Source: Jaminaea rosea (taxonomy: Eukaryota > Basidiomycota > Exobasidiomycetes > Microstromatales). From it: a stretch of DNA of 64,000 nucleotides. Both the position numbers and the translations under genes were made by a program. Shown here piece after piece: positions 11,431-20,572 of the stretch (position 1 is its first letter; every line of letters begins with the position of its first letter). The notes beneath the pieces are model-generated. The model did not search any database and was not told the origin of the DNA. It was given only the letters and a program-made list of their open reading frames with translations. The stretch lies in assembly GCF_003144245.1 (NCBI RefSeq), contig NW_020289982.1, positions 620,001 through 684,000 on the forward strand. Reading direction: 5' to 3'.

Positions 11431-12716
11431 ATGGCGCCTACGTCCGCCGATTCTAAAGCCTCGTCCAAGGCTTTATCCTCCTCTACATCCAAAGCTGACG
11501 AATCCAGAGGCAGTAGATCTACCCACACCAAGGTCGTCAGCTTCAAAATTGCGCCGAACGAGGTGCCTGCGACGACTTCCGCTCAGTCTTCTCATGCTCA
11601 AAGGCCCCATCAAGCTGATGTAGCCGCCCAGCCAGCCCATAAAGCTTCCAGTGACAAGTTATCCGCTCAGACAGCCGACGCTGCCGCTTCTGCTAAGGCT
11701 TCCACCAGCGCCAAAGCCTCTGAACAGACCACCAGCTCCCCATCGAAGTCATCCGCTGAGTCTCCTATCACGCCTCACGGTCCCAAAGGAAGTCGCGTCG
11801 AGATCAACGCAGACGCAAACGCAGTCGTCATCAACACTGCTTGCGAGAAATGCATCGAAGAGAACGTCCGCTGCGTGGTAGACAGCAAAGGTCAGGCGTG
11901 CACTCACTGTCAGAAAGATAAGCAATCCGATATCGCTTGCAATGCTCATGGACTGAGTGAGTGCAGCAAAATATCGCGCTATCCAACGACGCTAGCGGAA
12001 AAGCTGAGACGTGCCTTCGCCCTTGGGTTGCAGTCCCCGTCCTGGATACTCTTTGGCCGTGCGCAGCAGCAGCCGTCTATATTGCAGGCTACAGGCACGG
12101 TGCACAGCGTCGTCACTTCGAGAGCCCGCTGTCACCATGGCCCGATGGCGATTGCTTGGAAGGCATTCATGACATGCTTCTCTGGTACAAAGAGTGGAGC
12201 TGCCTCCCAGATGATTTTCCTGAGCTGGACCTAGAGCCTCGGGGCGATGACACCTGGCTAGACGCAGAGGACATCGAAGATGTTCCTGCTAGAGCGCTCG
12301 CCGACATGCTCAAGTGGCGCGTCTGGCAGAAGCACTGTCCCTATCCTCAAGGAGTCCCCGACTTTCACTTCCGCAACGATTGGCTCAACAAGATCCTAGC
12401 GGGGGAAGAGAAGCAGCAGGATGAGACGCAGAAGCGTGTTGACCAGGACAGATCAGGATCGACTGAAAAACTCTCTGCAACCACGTCGACCTCGCTTTCA
12501 ACTGAAGACGCATTCGTCGCATCGCCCAGGCAGCCCACGCTGCTTACCCGAGTCGTCAAGACCGTAGAGAAGACCATCGACGCTGGCTCAGCAGCCGCTC
12601 ACAAGGAGATCGAGGTGACGGAGACAACCGCGACCGTTCCTCTCTCTCCTAGGAAAGTCAAGGGTCTCGTCGACGCCAGCATGGATCGTCTTCCCAAGAA
12701 GCGGCGCGTGCAGTAG
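11431..12716 (+). CDS. Zinc-cluster-like protein with C-terminal SV40-type NLS
   Basis: Two exons (11431-11956 and 12034-12716) flank a 77-bp GTGAGT...TTGCAG phase-1 intron and give 402 aa. Residues 1-135 are Ser/Ala/Thr-rich and probably disordered. Residues about 138-171 carry six cysteines in a C-x2-C-x6-C-x8-C-x2-C-x8-C array (CEKCIEENVRC...CTHCQKDKQSDIAC). This spacing resembles the Zn2Cys6-like clusters common in basidiomycete regulators, but it lacks the basic residues that usually flank GAL4-type clusters. A conserved-looking block follows (WPDGDCLEGIHDMLLWYKEW, YPQGVPDFHFRNDWLNKILA), and the protein ends PKKRRVQ, close to the SV40 NLS. The likely role is a nuclear regulatory protein. 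The start has a good context (CACCATGG). Confidence 0.75.
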
Positions 12717-13142
12717 GACAGCAGACGCATGACGGTCATGGGTCGCCTGCATCATCCGAGTAGCCGACCATCTGGTCGTCAATTTCGCTCACAAGGTCAA
12801 CTCACGTCAGTCGCTCGCAGGGAGACGGCACAGATCGGCCAGCTTCTCAAGGTGAACCGTCGTCTGCCTGCCTCTTCGGCTTCTAGATTCCGTAAGCGAG
12901 TTCCACGTCGCCCTGATGACCCCTCTTCATCATCCCCAAGACACCCGCCTATCCAGGAAATTTACCGTAGAGCCCACCATCGTGACAAAGTCACTCCTCT
13001 CCGCACCTGCATTCAATGATACACATTCTTCAGACCTAGACACAGCGGTTACCTACCGAGAGAGTGGCGCAGCACGCAACGCACAGTTTACTTTGCGGCC
13101 CTCCTAAATTCAGCACTTTCACATGTCCCCATAGCTTGCTTC
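12717..13142. other. Intergenic region between convergent genes
   Basis: These 426 bp lie between the stops of the zinc-cluster gene (+) and the thioesterase gene (-). Short overlapping frames here look like chance. No repeat or RNA gene was recognised. Confidence 0.35.
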
Positions 13143-13956
13143 TCAATCCCTCCTCCCGTAGGTGCGCAACGCCTCGGCCAGCTCCACGGGCATGTCTGCC
13201 CTGGCCAGCTTGTCGTAGTCGTACGTCACGCATATCTGATCGGCCGTCGCGACGGGTCCTGGTATCCTCTTTGCCTCGCCCTTGTTTTGCTTGTCCAGAT
13301 AGTCTTCCCAAGCCTTCAAACTGTACATGCCAGCGCGGATGGTGAAGCGGTCCTTTTCCAGCTCGACGGCCTCGCCCGCGATGAGGAGTGTGTCTGGCCA
13401 GACTACAGGCCGGCGAAACTTGATATTGAGCTGAGCGAGAATCATGCCTAGCCCTCTGGCGCGAGCTAGTCCGTCGTGGAGTTGCTGTGAGAGGGACGAA
13501 ACTTGGCAAAGCTGAGTGATCCAGGTCAGGCGGGCGGACTCGAAGTAGCGGGCGTAACTGGACGTGAGAGCAGGGAACATGACGTGAGCTGATAAGTAGA
13601 CTGAAATTCGCCTTCTCTCGCACCCACAGGACGTTGTTGAGGTGCTGGAAACAGTCCTGATCGCCCCATGCGACATATTGAACGTGAGGGATGATGTGCG
13701 CGGGGTAGGAGTGCTTGGAGGAGGTCGTCAAGTGTTGGGCAAGTGACTGAAGGGCTTCCGGATGGGGCGGTATTGGGCCTGATGGCGGTGATGATGAGAT
13801 TGTTGCGGATGACGAGGTGAGTGTGGATGAGGAGAAGGAGGCGCACGTCGGCATGGCGCGAAGGAGAGGAACAGGGCGACTGCACGCAGCTCCGCTGTTG
13901 CCAAGGAGCGACGTCGCTGGTCTCAAGAGGGATCTCGGTCTAGCGAAACGGATCAT
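13143..13956 (-). CDS. Hotdog-fold acyl-CoA thioesterase, probably mitochondrial
   Basis: Exons 13628-13956 and 13143-13557 are joined across a 70-bp GTGGGT...CCAG phase-2 intron and give 247 aa. Splicing restores the family core HLNNVLYARYFES, the hallmark of 4-hydroxybenzoyl-CoA thioesterase-like hotdog proteins, following WGDQD, whose Asp occupies the usual active-site position (about residue 95). The N-terminus is rich in Arg and Ser without acids (MIRFARPRSLLRPATSLLG), a good mitochondrial presequence. Downstream strands LNIKFRRPVVWPDTLLIAGE and FTIRAGMYSLKAWEDYL complete a single hotdog. It likely hydrolyses acyl-CoA esters; the substrate is unknown. Confidence 0.85.
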
Positions 13957-14217
13957 AGCTGCGAGCGGGGGATGACAGAGGTGCCGAGGATGCCTGCTGA
14001 GGAGCGGCTAGAAGGGCGGAGGAAGGGAATGCGACGAGAAGAACAACGCAGCCTGTCCCCCGGCCAACCGAGACCAAAGTCTGCTTCTCCTCCCCGCTGA
14101 GGCCGATGCACACCGGTGGAGGCCCGTGCTGCCGAAGAGGGTCCGAAGTCTCGCTCTCTGACATCCAAGAACAAACAGTAGCACGGGTCGTAGTGCATGG
14201 TATTACGATGCAATCGT
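13957..14217 (-). promoter_or_regulatory. Promoter of thioesterase gene / 3' region of IPI1
   Basis: A 261-bp spacer lies between the IPI1 stop and the thioesterase ATG, both genes running leftwards. It holds the IPI1 3' UTR and the thioesterase promoter. No distinct motif was found. Confidence 0.35.
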
Positions 14218-16761
14218 CTATGTGGTCATCATGGCCCCATGATCCTTCTGCGGAAGAACGCCAGTCTTACGCATCGCTCCACTCAGCGATTCATCGTCCA
14301 GATACTCGGCCAATGCTCTCGCAACTGCGTCCATCTCCCCACGAGCTGCAGGAGGCGTCCTCTGCACTGCTCGCACGTACGGTCCAGGTGTCTCCTTTCT
14401 TGCTACAACGCCTCCCTTCTTGATCACGGCTGGAACCCAAAAGAGCGGGCAGAGGGAGGCAGCTAATCGCGACTCGACGTCCTGGCCCGCAGGGGTGATT
14501 GTGCCAGTACCTCCAGCATCGAGGAGCGGCGAGTGACTTCTCACTACCTCCAACAGACATCGAATCGACCCAAGCAGCTCCGCCTCCCTTCCTGCTTTGG
14601 CCGCCACCTCGTACAGCGCCCTTCCCAACCCGCCACCTCCCCCTCGTCCCGGCGCGAGGAAACCATCACGCAGCGCCACCCTCACGTCGGACCGCGGTCT
14701 AGCAAGCAACGTACGCAGCGACGGCGCAAGTGAGCAGCTAGGCTGAGATGCTACGAGGCATATGCAAAGGAGGAAGCGCAGGCCCAAGCTGTGCAAGCTG
14801 GTCGACGAGCTGCCAGGTCCGCTACTTTGCGACCAGTGCGAGATGAGTGTTGAGAGGAGGGAAGCTGCCGATGAGGATGAGGGCATGGCATCCTCAACCT
14901 CGTCGCTCTCATCACGAGCGTGGCAGACAAGATGCCATACGGTTGGTAGTAGGGCCAAGTATTCCTCCTCTGAGAGACGGCCTTGCTGAGTCGAAGGCGC
15001 GCCGATAGTAGAGAGGTCGGCACCACTGCTGGAAGGTTGGGCAAGAAGTGAAACGAGGTATTCCTCGACGGATGAGAGGTGGGCAGCAGCTGAGGCAGCA
15101 TTTGCCCTCTTCTTCTTGCCCTTAGCCGCAGCAGCTACTACAGCAGGTTTTGCGCTGTCCATCGGTTCAGTCACCATCCTGCAAGCTCCCACGAGCTCAC
15201 ACCAAGCTGCGCTCATTCTCCGCAAGAGGCCTGTGCGCTCGTCAACCAGAGCGCTAGCTCGCTGCTCAAAGGGGAAGTAGATCGCTGCCCGGTCCAGCAG
15301 TGACCAGAGATTAGCGATGGCGGCTCTATCGCCTGATGAGATGGTCGCTGGCCCCGAGTGAGCACTTGAAGATCGCAAAGCTGCTCGACCGAGGGTGCGT
15401 GCCAGACTGAGTACGGCGTCGATGAGCTTCAGGCCAAGGGGCACTTCGCTACCTCCTCTCGAAGATGCATCTGGGCCGAGGGTAGCCGGTGCATGATCGA
15501 GAAAGGTGGAGAGGAGGAGCGGGTGGAGCGAGGCATACAGCGCCAGATAAGGATTTGAGGATGAAGATGAAACCGAAGGAGCGGTGCCGCTGCTGCCGCT
15601 GAGGTTCGCGACCGCGCTGACTGCAGCGAGAAGTTCGCCATCAGAAAGGCTTCTGCCCGCTGAGGCATCTACATCGCAGAGGGGAGCGGAGGCTGCTGCC
15701 ATCGAGTGCTCAACGAGTGCATATCCCGCCGCGGATGGGACGAATTCGGAGTTGCCTTGGCTTTCGGCCGTCTTTGCGCCATGCCTGGCAACGGAGACGA
15801 AGGCTTCCCAATCAGCGCTGGAGGTGAAACACGAGCGGAAGATCCAGAGGGGAAATTCGGACGTCGTAGCTGCGGCACGACGATGGTGTGGTCCTTGTGT
15901 CTCTTCGCTCGGTGAGCCAGCGACGAGACCGCTCTGACATCGCACCAGCTTGTCGAGGCAGCGCATGAGACGCATCTTGCTGAGTGGGGATGATGAGAGG
16001 TCCGTCTGGATATTGACTGATGGTGTGGACGAAGATGAAGAGGACGACGACGGCCCGGCGCCGTAATGCGATACGCCCAGCGAAGTCAAGAGGGAGGCAA
16101 AGAGGCGCTGTCCATTGTTGGTATTGGCATCTTCTGCCCGATTGCTGGTGGTGGCGGTAGCATCTTGTGCGCTGGTCGCACCTAGCTGCCAACCTCTGAC
16201 CATGTCGAGCCCGACGAAGTCTAGTACGGCTTCTGCCAATCGAGCTGCATCCTCTCGTACCTCCTTCCAGATGTGGTTCATTCCGCTGGTGAGCCACAGC
16301 GTCATCGTCGTCGCATAGGGCGCCAGAGCATCGCGAGGCAGGTCTTGCAGTGCTGTGACAACGAAGCGATGCAGAGATTTGCGTGTATGCTCTGCGCTCG
16401 ATGTGATCAAGGGCAACACGATTGGCAGCAGGCCGAGGGTAGTGGTAGTCGAGTCGGGCAGTCGAGGCAAGAGGGCGCCCAGCGAATCCAATGCCTCGCT
16501 CTTACTTGCTCCACCCTGGCCAACCCCTCTCAAGATGGTGACAAGCTCTGCTACACCTCGTCCCTTGTCATCGGTGAGCTTGGTAGCTCGACGCTCTTGT
16601 ATGTCGGTGATCGTCGATTGGTTCGGCAGCACAATGGAGCGCGCTTTGAACGACGTGTTCGTCGCATTCGAAGGGACGGCACGCTGCTTGGCCTTGAGCG
16701 ACGACTTTGACTTTGTGAAGTCGGAATGAGCCGGTGGCTTCTTCTTTTTTGCGGCCACCAT
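14218..16761 (-). CDS. IPI1: Ipi1/TEX10-type pre-rRNA processing protein
   Basis: A single exon of 847 aa. The N-terminus has the family signature: a Lys-rich start (MVAAKKKKPPAHSDFTKSK), then NATNTSFKARSIVLPNQ and helical repeats (ALDSLGALLPRLPDS, HIWKEVREDAARLAEAVLDF). Ipi1 is a subunit of the Rix1/Rea1 (PELP1-TEX10-WDR18) complex that promotes ITS2 processing and 60S pre-ribosome maturation in the nucleus. At 847 aa it is closer to animal TEX10 than to the short yeast protein. The frame continues 64 codons upstream to 16953, but I chose the ATG at 16761 because the conserved Lys-rich start begins there and the context is ideal (CCACCATGG). It faces LRP1 across a 193-bp spacer. Confidence 0.88.
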   Translation of the reverse strand: MVAAKKKKPPAHSDFTKSKSSLKAKQRAVPSNATNTSFKARSIVLPNQSTITDIQERRATKLTDDKGRGVAELVTILRGVGQGGASKSEALDSLGALLPRLPDSTTTTLGLLPIVLPLITSSAEHTRKSLHRFVVTALQDLPRDALAPYATTMTLWLTSGMNHIWKEVREDAARLAEAVLDFVGLDMVRGWQLGATSAQDATATTSNRAEDANTNNGQRLFASLLTSLGVSHYGAGPSSSSSSSSTPSVNIQTDLSSSPLSKMRLMRCLDKLVRCQSGLVAGSPSEETQGPHHRRAAATTSEFPLWIFRSCFTSSADWEAFVSVARHGAKTAESQGNSEFVPSAAGYALVEHSMAAASAPLCDVDASAGRSLSDGELLAAVSAVANLSGSSGTAPSVSSSSSNPYLALYASLHPLLLSTFLDHAPATLGPDASSRGGSEVPLGLKLIDAVLSLARTLGRAALRSSSAHSGPATISSGDRAAIANLWSLLDRAAIYFPFEQRASALVDERTGLLRRMSAAWCELVGACRMVTEPMDSAKPAVVAAAAKGKKKRANAASAAAHLSSVEEYLVSLLAQPSSSGADLSTIGAPSTQQGRLSEEEYLALLPTVWHLVCHARDESDEVEDAMPSSSSAASLLSTLISHWSQSSGPGSSSTSLHSLGLRFLLCICLVASQPSCSLAPSLRTLLARPRSDVRVALRDGFLAPGRGGGGGLGRALYEVAAKAGREAELLGSIRCLLEVVRSHSPLLDAGGTGTITPAGQDVESRLAASLCPLFWVPAVIKKGGVVARKETPGPYVRAVQRTPPAARGEMDAVARALAEYLDDESLSGAMRKTGVLPQKDHGAMMTT

Positions 16762-16954
16762 GGTGGGCGAGAGGGTGGGCGGTGATGATGGGGGACGTGG
16801 ATTCGACGTCAAGCAACGTCGAAACGGAAACGACTTTTGTTTGCCAGTCCGCCTTCCGCTCTCGTCTCCCTGGCGATTTTCTGACGAGGCCGAGCTGGAG
16901 ATTGACGACGCCTCCGCTTTCTCTCCGCCCTCTCCATCACTGGACTTCACCAAG
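16762..16954. promoter_or_regulatory. Compact bidirectional promoter IPI1 / LRP1
   Basis: Only 193 bp separate the two opposed ATGs (16761 minus, 16955 plus). At its left edge lies a perfect palindrome, CCACCATGGTGG, which holds the IPI1 start and also a plus-strand ATG at 16760 in frame with LRP1. Both genes act in nuclear rRNA maturation, so co-regulation is plausible. Confidence 0.55.
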
Positions 16955-17764
16955 ATGGCATCCGAATCGATTCAGTCCCCACTACCTACGCTTAATGAGC
17001 TGTCTACCGCACTCAAACAGCTGCAAAGTACGCTGGACCCACTCATGGCTCGGCCTCTGGCAGACACCCTCGCCAAGCTTCAAGCAGCGCAGCCCACTCA
17101 ACCAACTCAGATGGACAATAGTAATGGCAGCTCCTCGTCATCCTCGTCGTCCTCACACCGACTCGACTCGGCAAAGCTCCAGACATCCATCGCATACGTC
17201 CTCCTCGACCTCGTATGGATTCATCTCCGCCTCAAGGGCGTCGACCCTCATTCGCACCCAGTGGCAGCTGAGCTAAAGCGGGTCCAGGGATACTTTCAGA
17301 AGATCCGCAATGTACAGCAAGCTGGACCAGGTGGGGGAGGCGCTTCGAGAGGCATCGCGGGGGAAGAGGGTCAGCAAAGGATGAGGCTCGACGGGGCGGC
17401 CGCAAAGAGAATGGTCAAGGGCGCCATCGCTGATCAGCATAATGGCAAGCATACAAAGTTCGGAGCTGAGCAGAGCGCGATTGTTGCACCGGTCAAGGAG
17501 GCTGCCACTACAAGCAACGCTGCAAAGCAGAAGCAAAAGAGAGCAACAAAGGACCCATTCGATGGCTATCAAGACGATGAAAAGGCGGTAGCCTCAGCGC
17601 AGAGCTCTGGCGGATCGGCGAGAAAAGGGGCTGGAGACAAGGAAGACGGATCGAAGGGCAAAGCAGCCAAGAAGCGTCACAGCCAAGAGGCAAGCGTTGA
17701 AGCTGATGGCCCGAGAAGCACAGGCAAAGAACACAGAAAGAAGCAGAAGAAGCAGCGTCAATGA
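16955..17764 (+). CDS. LRP1: C1D/Lrp1 (Rrp47)-type exosome cofactor
   Basis: A single exon of 269 aa. The N-terminal half fits the Sas10/Utp3/C1D fold: an initial helix (LNELSTALKQLQSTLDPLMA), a low-complexity Ser insert, then SAKLQTSIAYVLLDLVWIHL, LRLKGVDPHSHPVAAELKRV and a third helix (QGYFQKIRNVQQ). The C-terminus is Lys-rich (KEHRKKQKKQRQ), as in Lrp1/C1D, and binds RNA in known members. The protein partners Rrp6 of the nuclear exosome in 5.8S, snoRNA and snRNA 3' processing. The frame is open back to an ATG at 16760, which would add 65 residues. I prefer 16955 because the conserved helix begins there. The stop lies 48 bp from that of the convergent GNL1 gene. Confidence 0.85.
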   Translation: MASESIQSPLPTLNELSTALKQLQSTLDPLMARPLADTLAKLQAAQPTQPTQMDNSNGSSSSSSSSSHRLDSAKLQTSIAYVLLDLVWIHLRLKGVDPHSHPVAAELKRVQGYFQKIRNVQQAGPGGGGASRGIAGEEGQQRMRLDGAAAKRMVKGAIADQHNGKHTKFGAEQSAIVAPVKEAATTSNAAKQKQKRATKDPFDGYQDDEKAVASAQSSGGSARKGAGDKEDGSKGKAAKKRHSQEASVEADGPRSTGKEHRKKQKKQRQ

Positions 17765-17812
17765 CCAGAATGAGAGGGGGCACTGCAATTGACATCATCT
17801 TGTGCTGTACAT

Positions 17813-19842
17813 CTACTCCTTATCGCTCTCGTCCTCGTCTGACTCTGTTTCGCGCTCATCCCCGTCTTCGACGGCCAGAGCATCAAACATGCTCTTCACC
17901 TTCGTAGTCTGCGCTTCTCCTTCTTCTGAATCTTGTTCATCTTCGCTTCCCTCACTCGACTCATCTGACAAGCCTCCCTCGACGTCGTCGCTGAACTGTA
18001 CGCTCTTTGAAGCGCGACGCTGCTCGCCCTTGATCTTCTCTTGCTGCCAATCGTCTTCATCATCGTCATCGTCGCTTTCATCCAACGAGAGCAGCGACGT
18101 CTGGCGCTCATTCGATTGAAGGACAGCAGCTTCATCCGTGCCGTCTCTCAGCCAGACGCCATCTCCTGTACTCCCCTCCTCCGCCTTCCAGCCCGGAGGT
18201 CGAAAGGCCCACCTCACTCTTCTTCCCTCCGCCACTATGCGCAGTACCAGATTCCCAGCACGGTTGACGTCGTACCTGCCTGCCTTTGCCGTCCGATAGC
18301 CATGCCTAGCGCAGATGGCTTCCAGAATGGTAGTAGCTGTCCACACCCTGGCTTCAGGCCCCGTCGCCTCTTCCTCGTTGGCAGGCATCTCCAGCCCGAA
18401 AACCTCTTCCAGTGGTATCTGCTCGGCCACGAAGCGTACGGCCTGCAAGACGGCCTGCGTCTGACTGATGGGTAGAATGGCGCCCATTGTCTGCAGCTCT
18501 TGCCCTGCAGAGGAGGGGAAGACGAGGCCAGGGCAGTCACATAGCTCGACGACGGAGCCGGGGTTAGAAGTAGGGAGCCGATGTGTTTGGAACGTCTTGG
18601 TCTTGCCTGGTGTGCGAGAGGCGTGGACTACTTTTCGGCCTAGGAGCGCGTTGAGGAGGGAGGATTTGCCGACATTGGGTTGTCCGATGAGTCCGAGTGT
18701 CAATGGTGGGAAGGATGATGATGAAGAGCTCGATGTGGCTTGTGACGTTTCAGCAGCTGCTGCGTCGTCGGCGGCGGCGATGATCGCTGCCCAGTCTATC
18801 GTATCATTGCACGACGGCTGCCACTCCTTGAGTCTTTGGGGGTCGCACTGCACTGAGGCTGGAGGTGTAACGAGGCCTGCGTGTACGTTTGCGATGGCCT
18901 CGACGAGTTCCCTACGGGATGTCGGCGAGAGGTATGGCACAATGCGTGACCTCGACCCTTGGCCCTCTAACCTCTCCTTCTTTGCGTAGCTCTCCGTACA
19001 TACGACGCTCCAGCCCAGCTCTTGCTCCTTGAATCTCTCCTCGAGCCATTGCTTCCACTGTTGCGCCACTTCTTGACCTACAACGTCCTTCTTTGTCAGC
19101 ACCACGACCACTCGCCGCCTTGCGAAGCGCCGAAGGTACCCGACCAAGCTGTTGGGCAAATGTAGCAAGGGGCAACGGCAATCTGCTAGGACGAGGAGGA
19201 TCTGCGAGCGGTCCATGACGCGCCAGAGCTGGCGATAGACTGCGACGTTGCGCTCAAAGAGGCTCGGCAGGAGCGTTTGCGTTGGGCGTGGCTTGGGTAG
19301 CTGAGGTACGGGAATGGCCTCGGTGAAGAGGCGTTGATTGTCAGCGCCGAGGTGACTGCGCGCTGATTGACGCTCGTCGATGTCCTCGAGCCAGTTGGCG
19401 AATACGGATTCCTGCAGCGGCAAATCAGTCACTGTCAGTCTCGTGTCGCTCACTTTGTCATGCTGCTGAGGATTCGTGCGCTCACCTCATTGCTTTGAAC
19501 CTCCTTCTTCTCCATATCATGCCTCCAGCGTGGCTTTTTCGGCAAGGTCCATGCTGCCTCTTGATCATCGCCGTCGCTGCCATCAATCCTCTGCTGCGTC
19601 ATAGTAGCGACTCGATCCGCATCGATGGGCCTCTGCAGAGGCGTATATGTGGCAATGAGATTCATGTTCTCGAGTGCTTGGCCATTGAGCTTCGAGAAGC
19701 GCGACTCGATCCCCGCCGCTTGCTTTTGGCGTTGGCGCCTGACGGCCTCTGGCTTGGGCAGTGAGGCTTTCGCCAGGGTGAGCGCACTTCCATCGTTTCC
19801 TCGCCCATTGGCAGCCTTCTTACTTGCCTGCTTGCGGGGCAT
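17813..19842 (-). CDS. GNL1: Circularly permuted GTPase, GNL1/HSR1 type
   Basis: Exons 19486-19842 and 17813-19411 are joined across a 74-bp GTGAGC...CTGCAG phase-0 intron and give 651 aa. The N-terminus is basic, followed by PKKPRWRHDMEKKEVQSNE, the usual GNL1 lead-in, then FERNVAVYRQLWRVMDRSQI. The G motifs are in permuted order: TKKD (G4, about 222) precedes GQPNVGKSS (G1, about 360), SRTPGKTKTFQT (G2) and DCPGL (G3, about 410). A HGYRTAKAGRYDVNRAGN block follows, and the tail is acidic. YlqF/YawG-family GTPases act in ribosome assembly or export. Sequence matches in the G1-G3 region and the TAKA block favour GNL1 over LSG1. Confidence 0.88.
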
Positions 19843-20572
19843 GTTGAGCGTCGTCTTTTTGGGTCGAGGAAGTCAAAGTCGCTCGCCGCGATTGCTTTCC
19901 GTCCTTCCGCGCTCGAGACGAGTGGAGGAATCCGTCGTTTCGCGGCATCGAAGCTCAAGTCACTTGGATGTTTGTTGCTCTCAACCATCGTGCCCGCGAC
20001 GGTGCAGTCGACGGAAGGTCTTACGGGATCACGAGTTGAGCGCGCCCTTGCCGCTCCTGCTCAGCACCATAATGTTCGTAACACGGTGTCGAAGATGCAT
20101 TGCAGGTGGTGCGCAACGTTCTCGGGCTTAAGCGCGCGTGAACGGAGCAAAGGCCTAAAAACAGGGGGGTCCAAGCTTGGACTGGCTGAGCGCAGTAGCG
20201 CTAGGCCGGCGGATCTGCAGCATCGAGGTTCCCAAGTTTCATCGGCAGCTTCGGCGCCGATTCTGCAGGCAAGCCAACGATGCCGCATCTGCCGGTTGGG
20301 AGCGGGAGGGAGAGCGGGAGGGAGAGCGAGCGGGAAAGCTGACGATGCTGCTCAGCAGACGGCTAAAGCTGAGCTGACGGCGCTTCAATCAGGCCAGCCT
20401 CAGTATTGATCAGCGTAAAGTCATCAAAAGCTGCGGGGAACGAGGTCACTTTCCTTTCACCCGCTTTCCTTGTCATCCCAGCTTCCCTCCCACTTCTTGA
20501 TTCATCCATCCACAACCACTCACCTACCTCATCCATACCCGCTCCTCGCGCCACACGCGACACGCCACCACC
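19843..20572. promoter_or_regulatory. Divergent promoter region GNL1 / ABC transporter
   Basis: This 730-bp spacer lies between opposed ATGs. At 20296-20335 there is a short purine-rich direct repeat (units of GGGAGCGGGA and GGGAGAGCGG), followed by pyrimidine-rich stretches and a CCACCACCATGG start context for the transporter. No TATA box is evident. Confidence 0.4.

Noticed and set aside
20296-20335. Purine-rich repeat considered as a CRISPR-like or telomere-like array
   Set aside because: It is only a few imperfect units with no spacers and no telomeric consensus. A simple repeat is enough to explain it.
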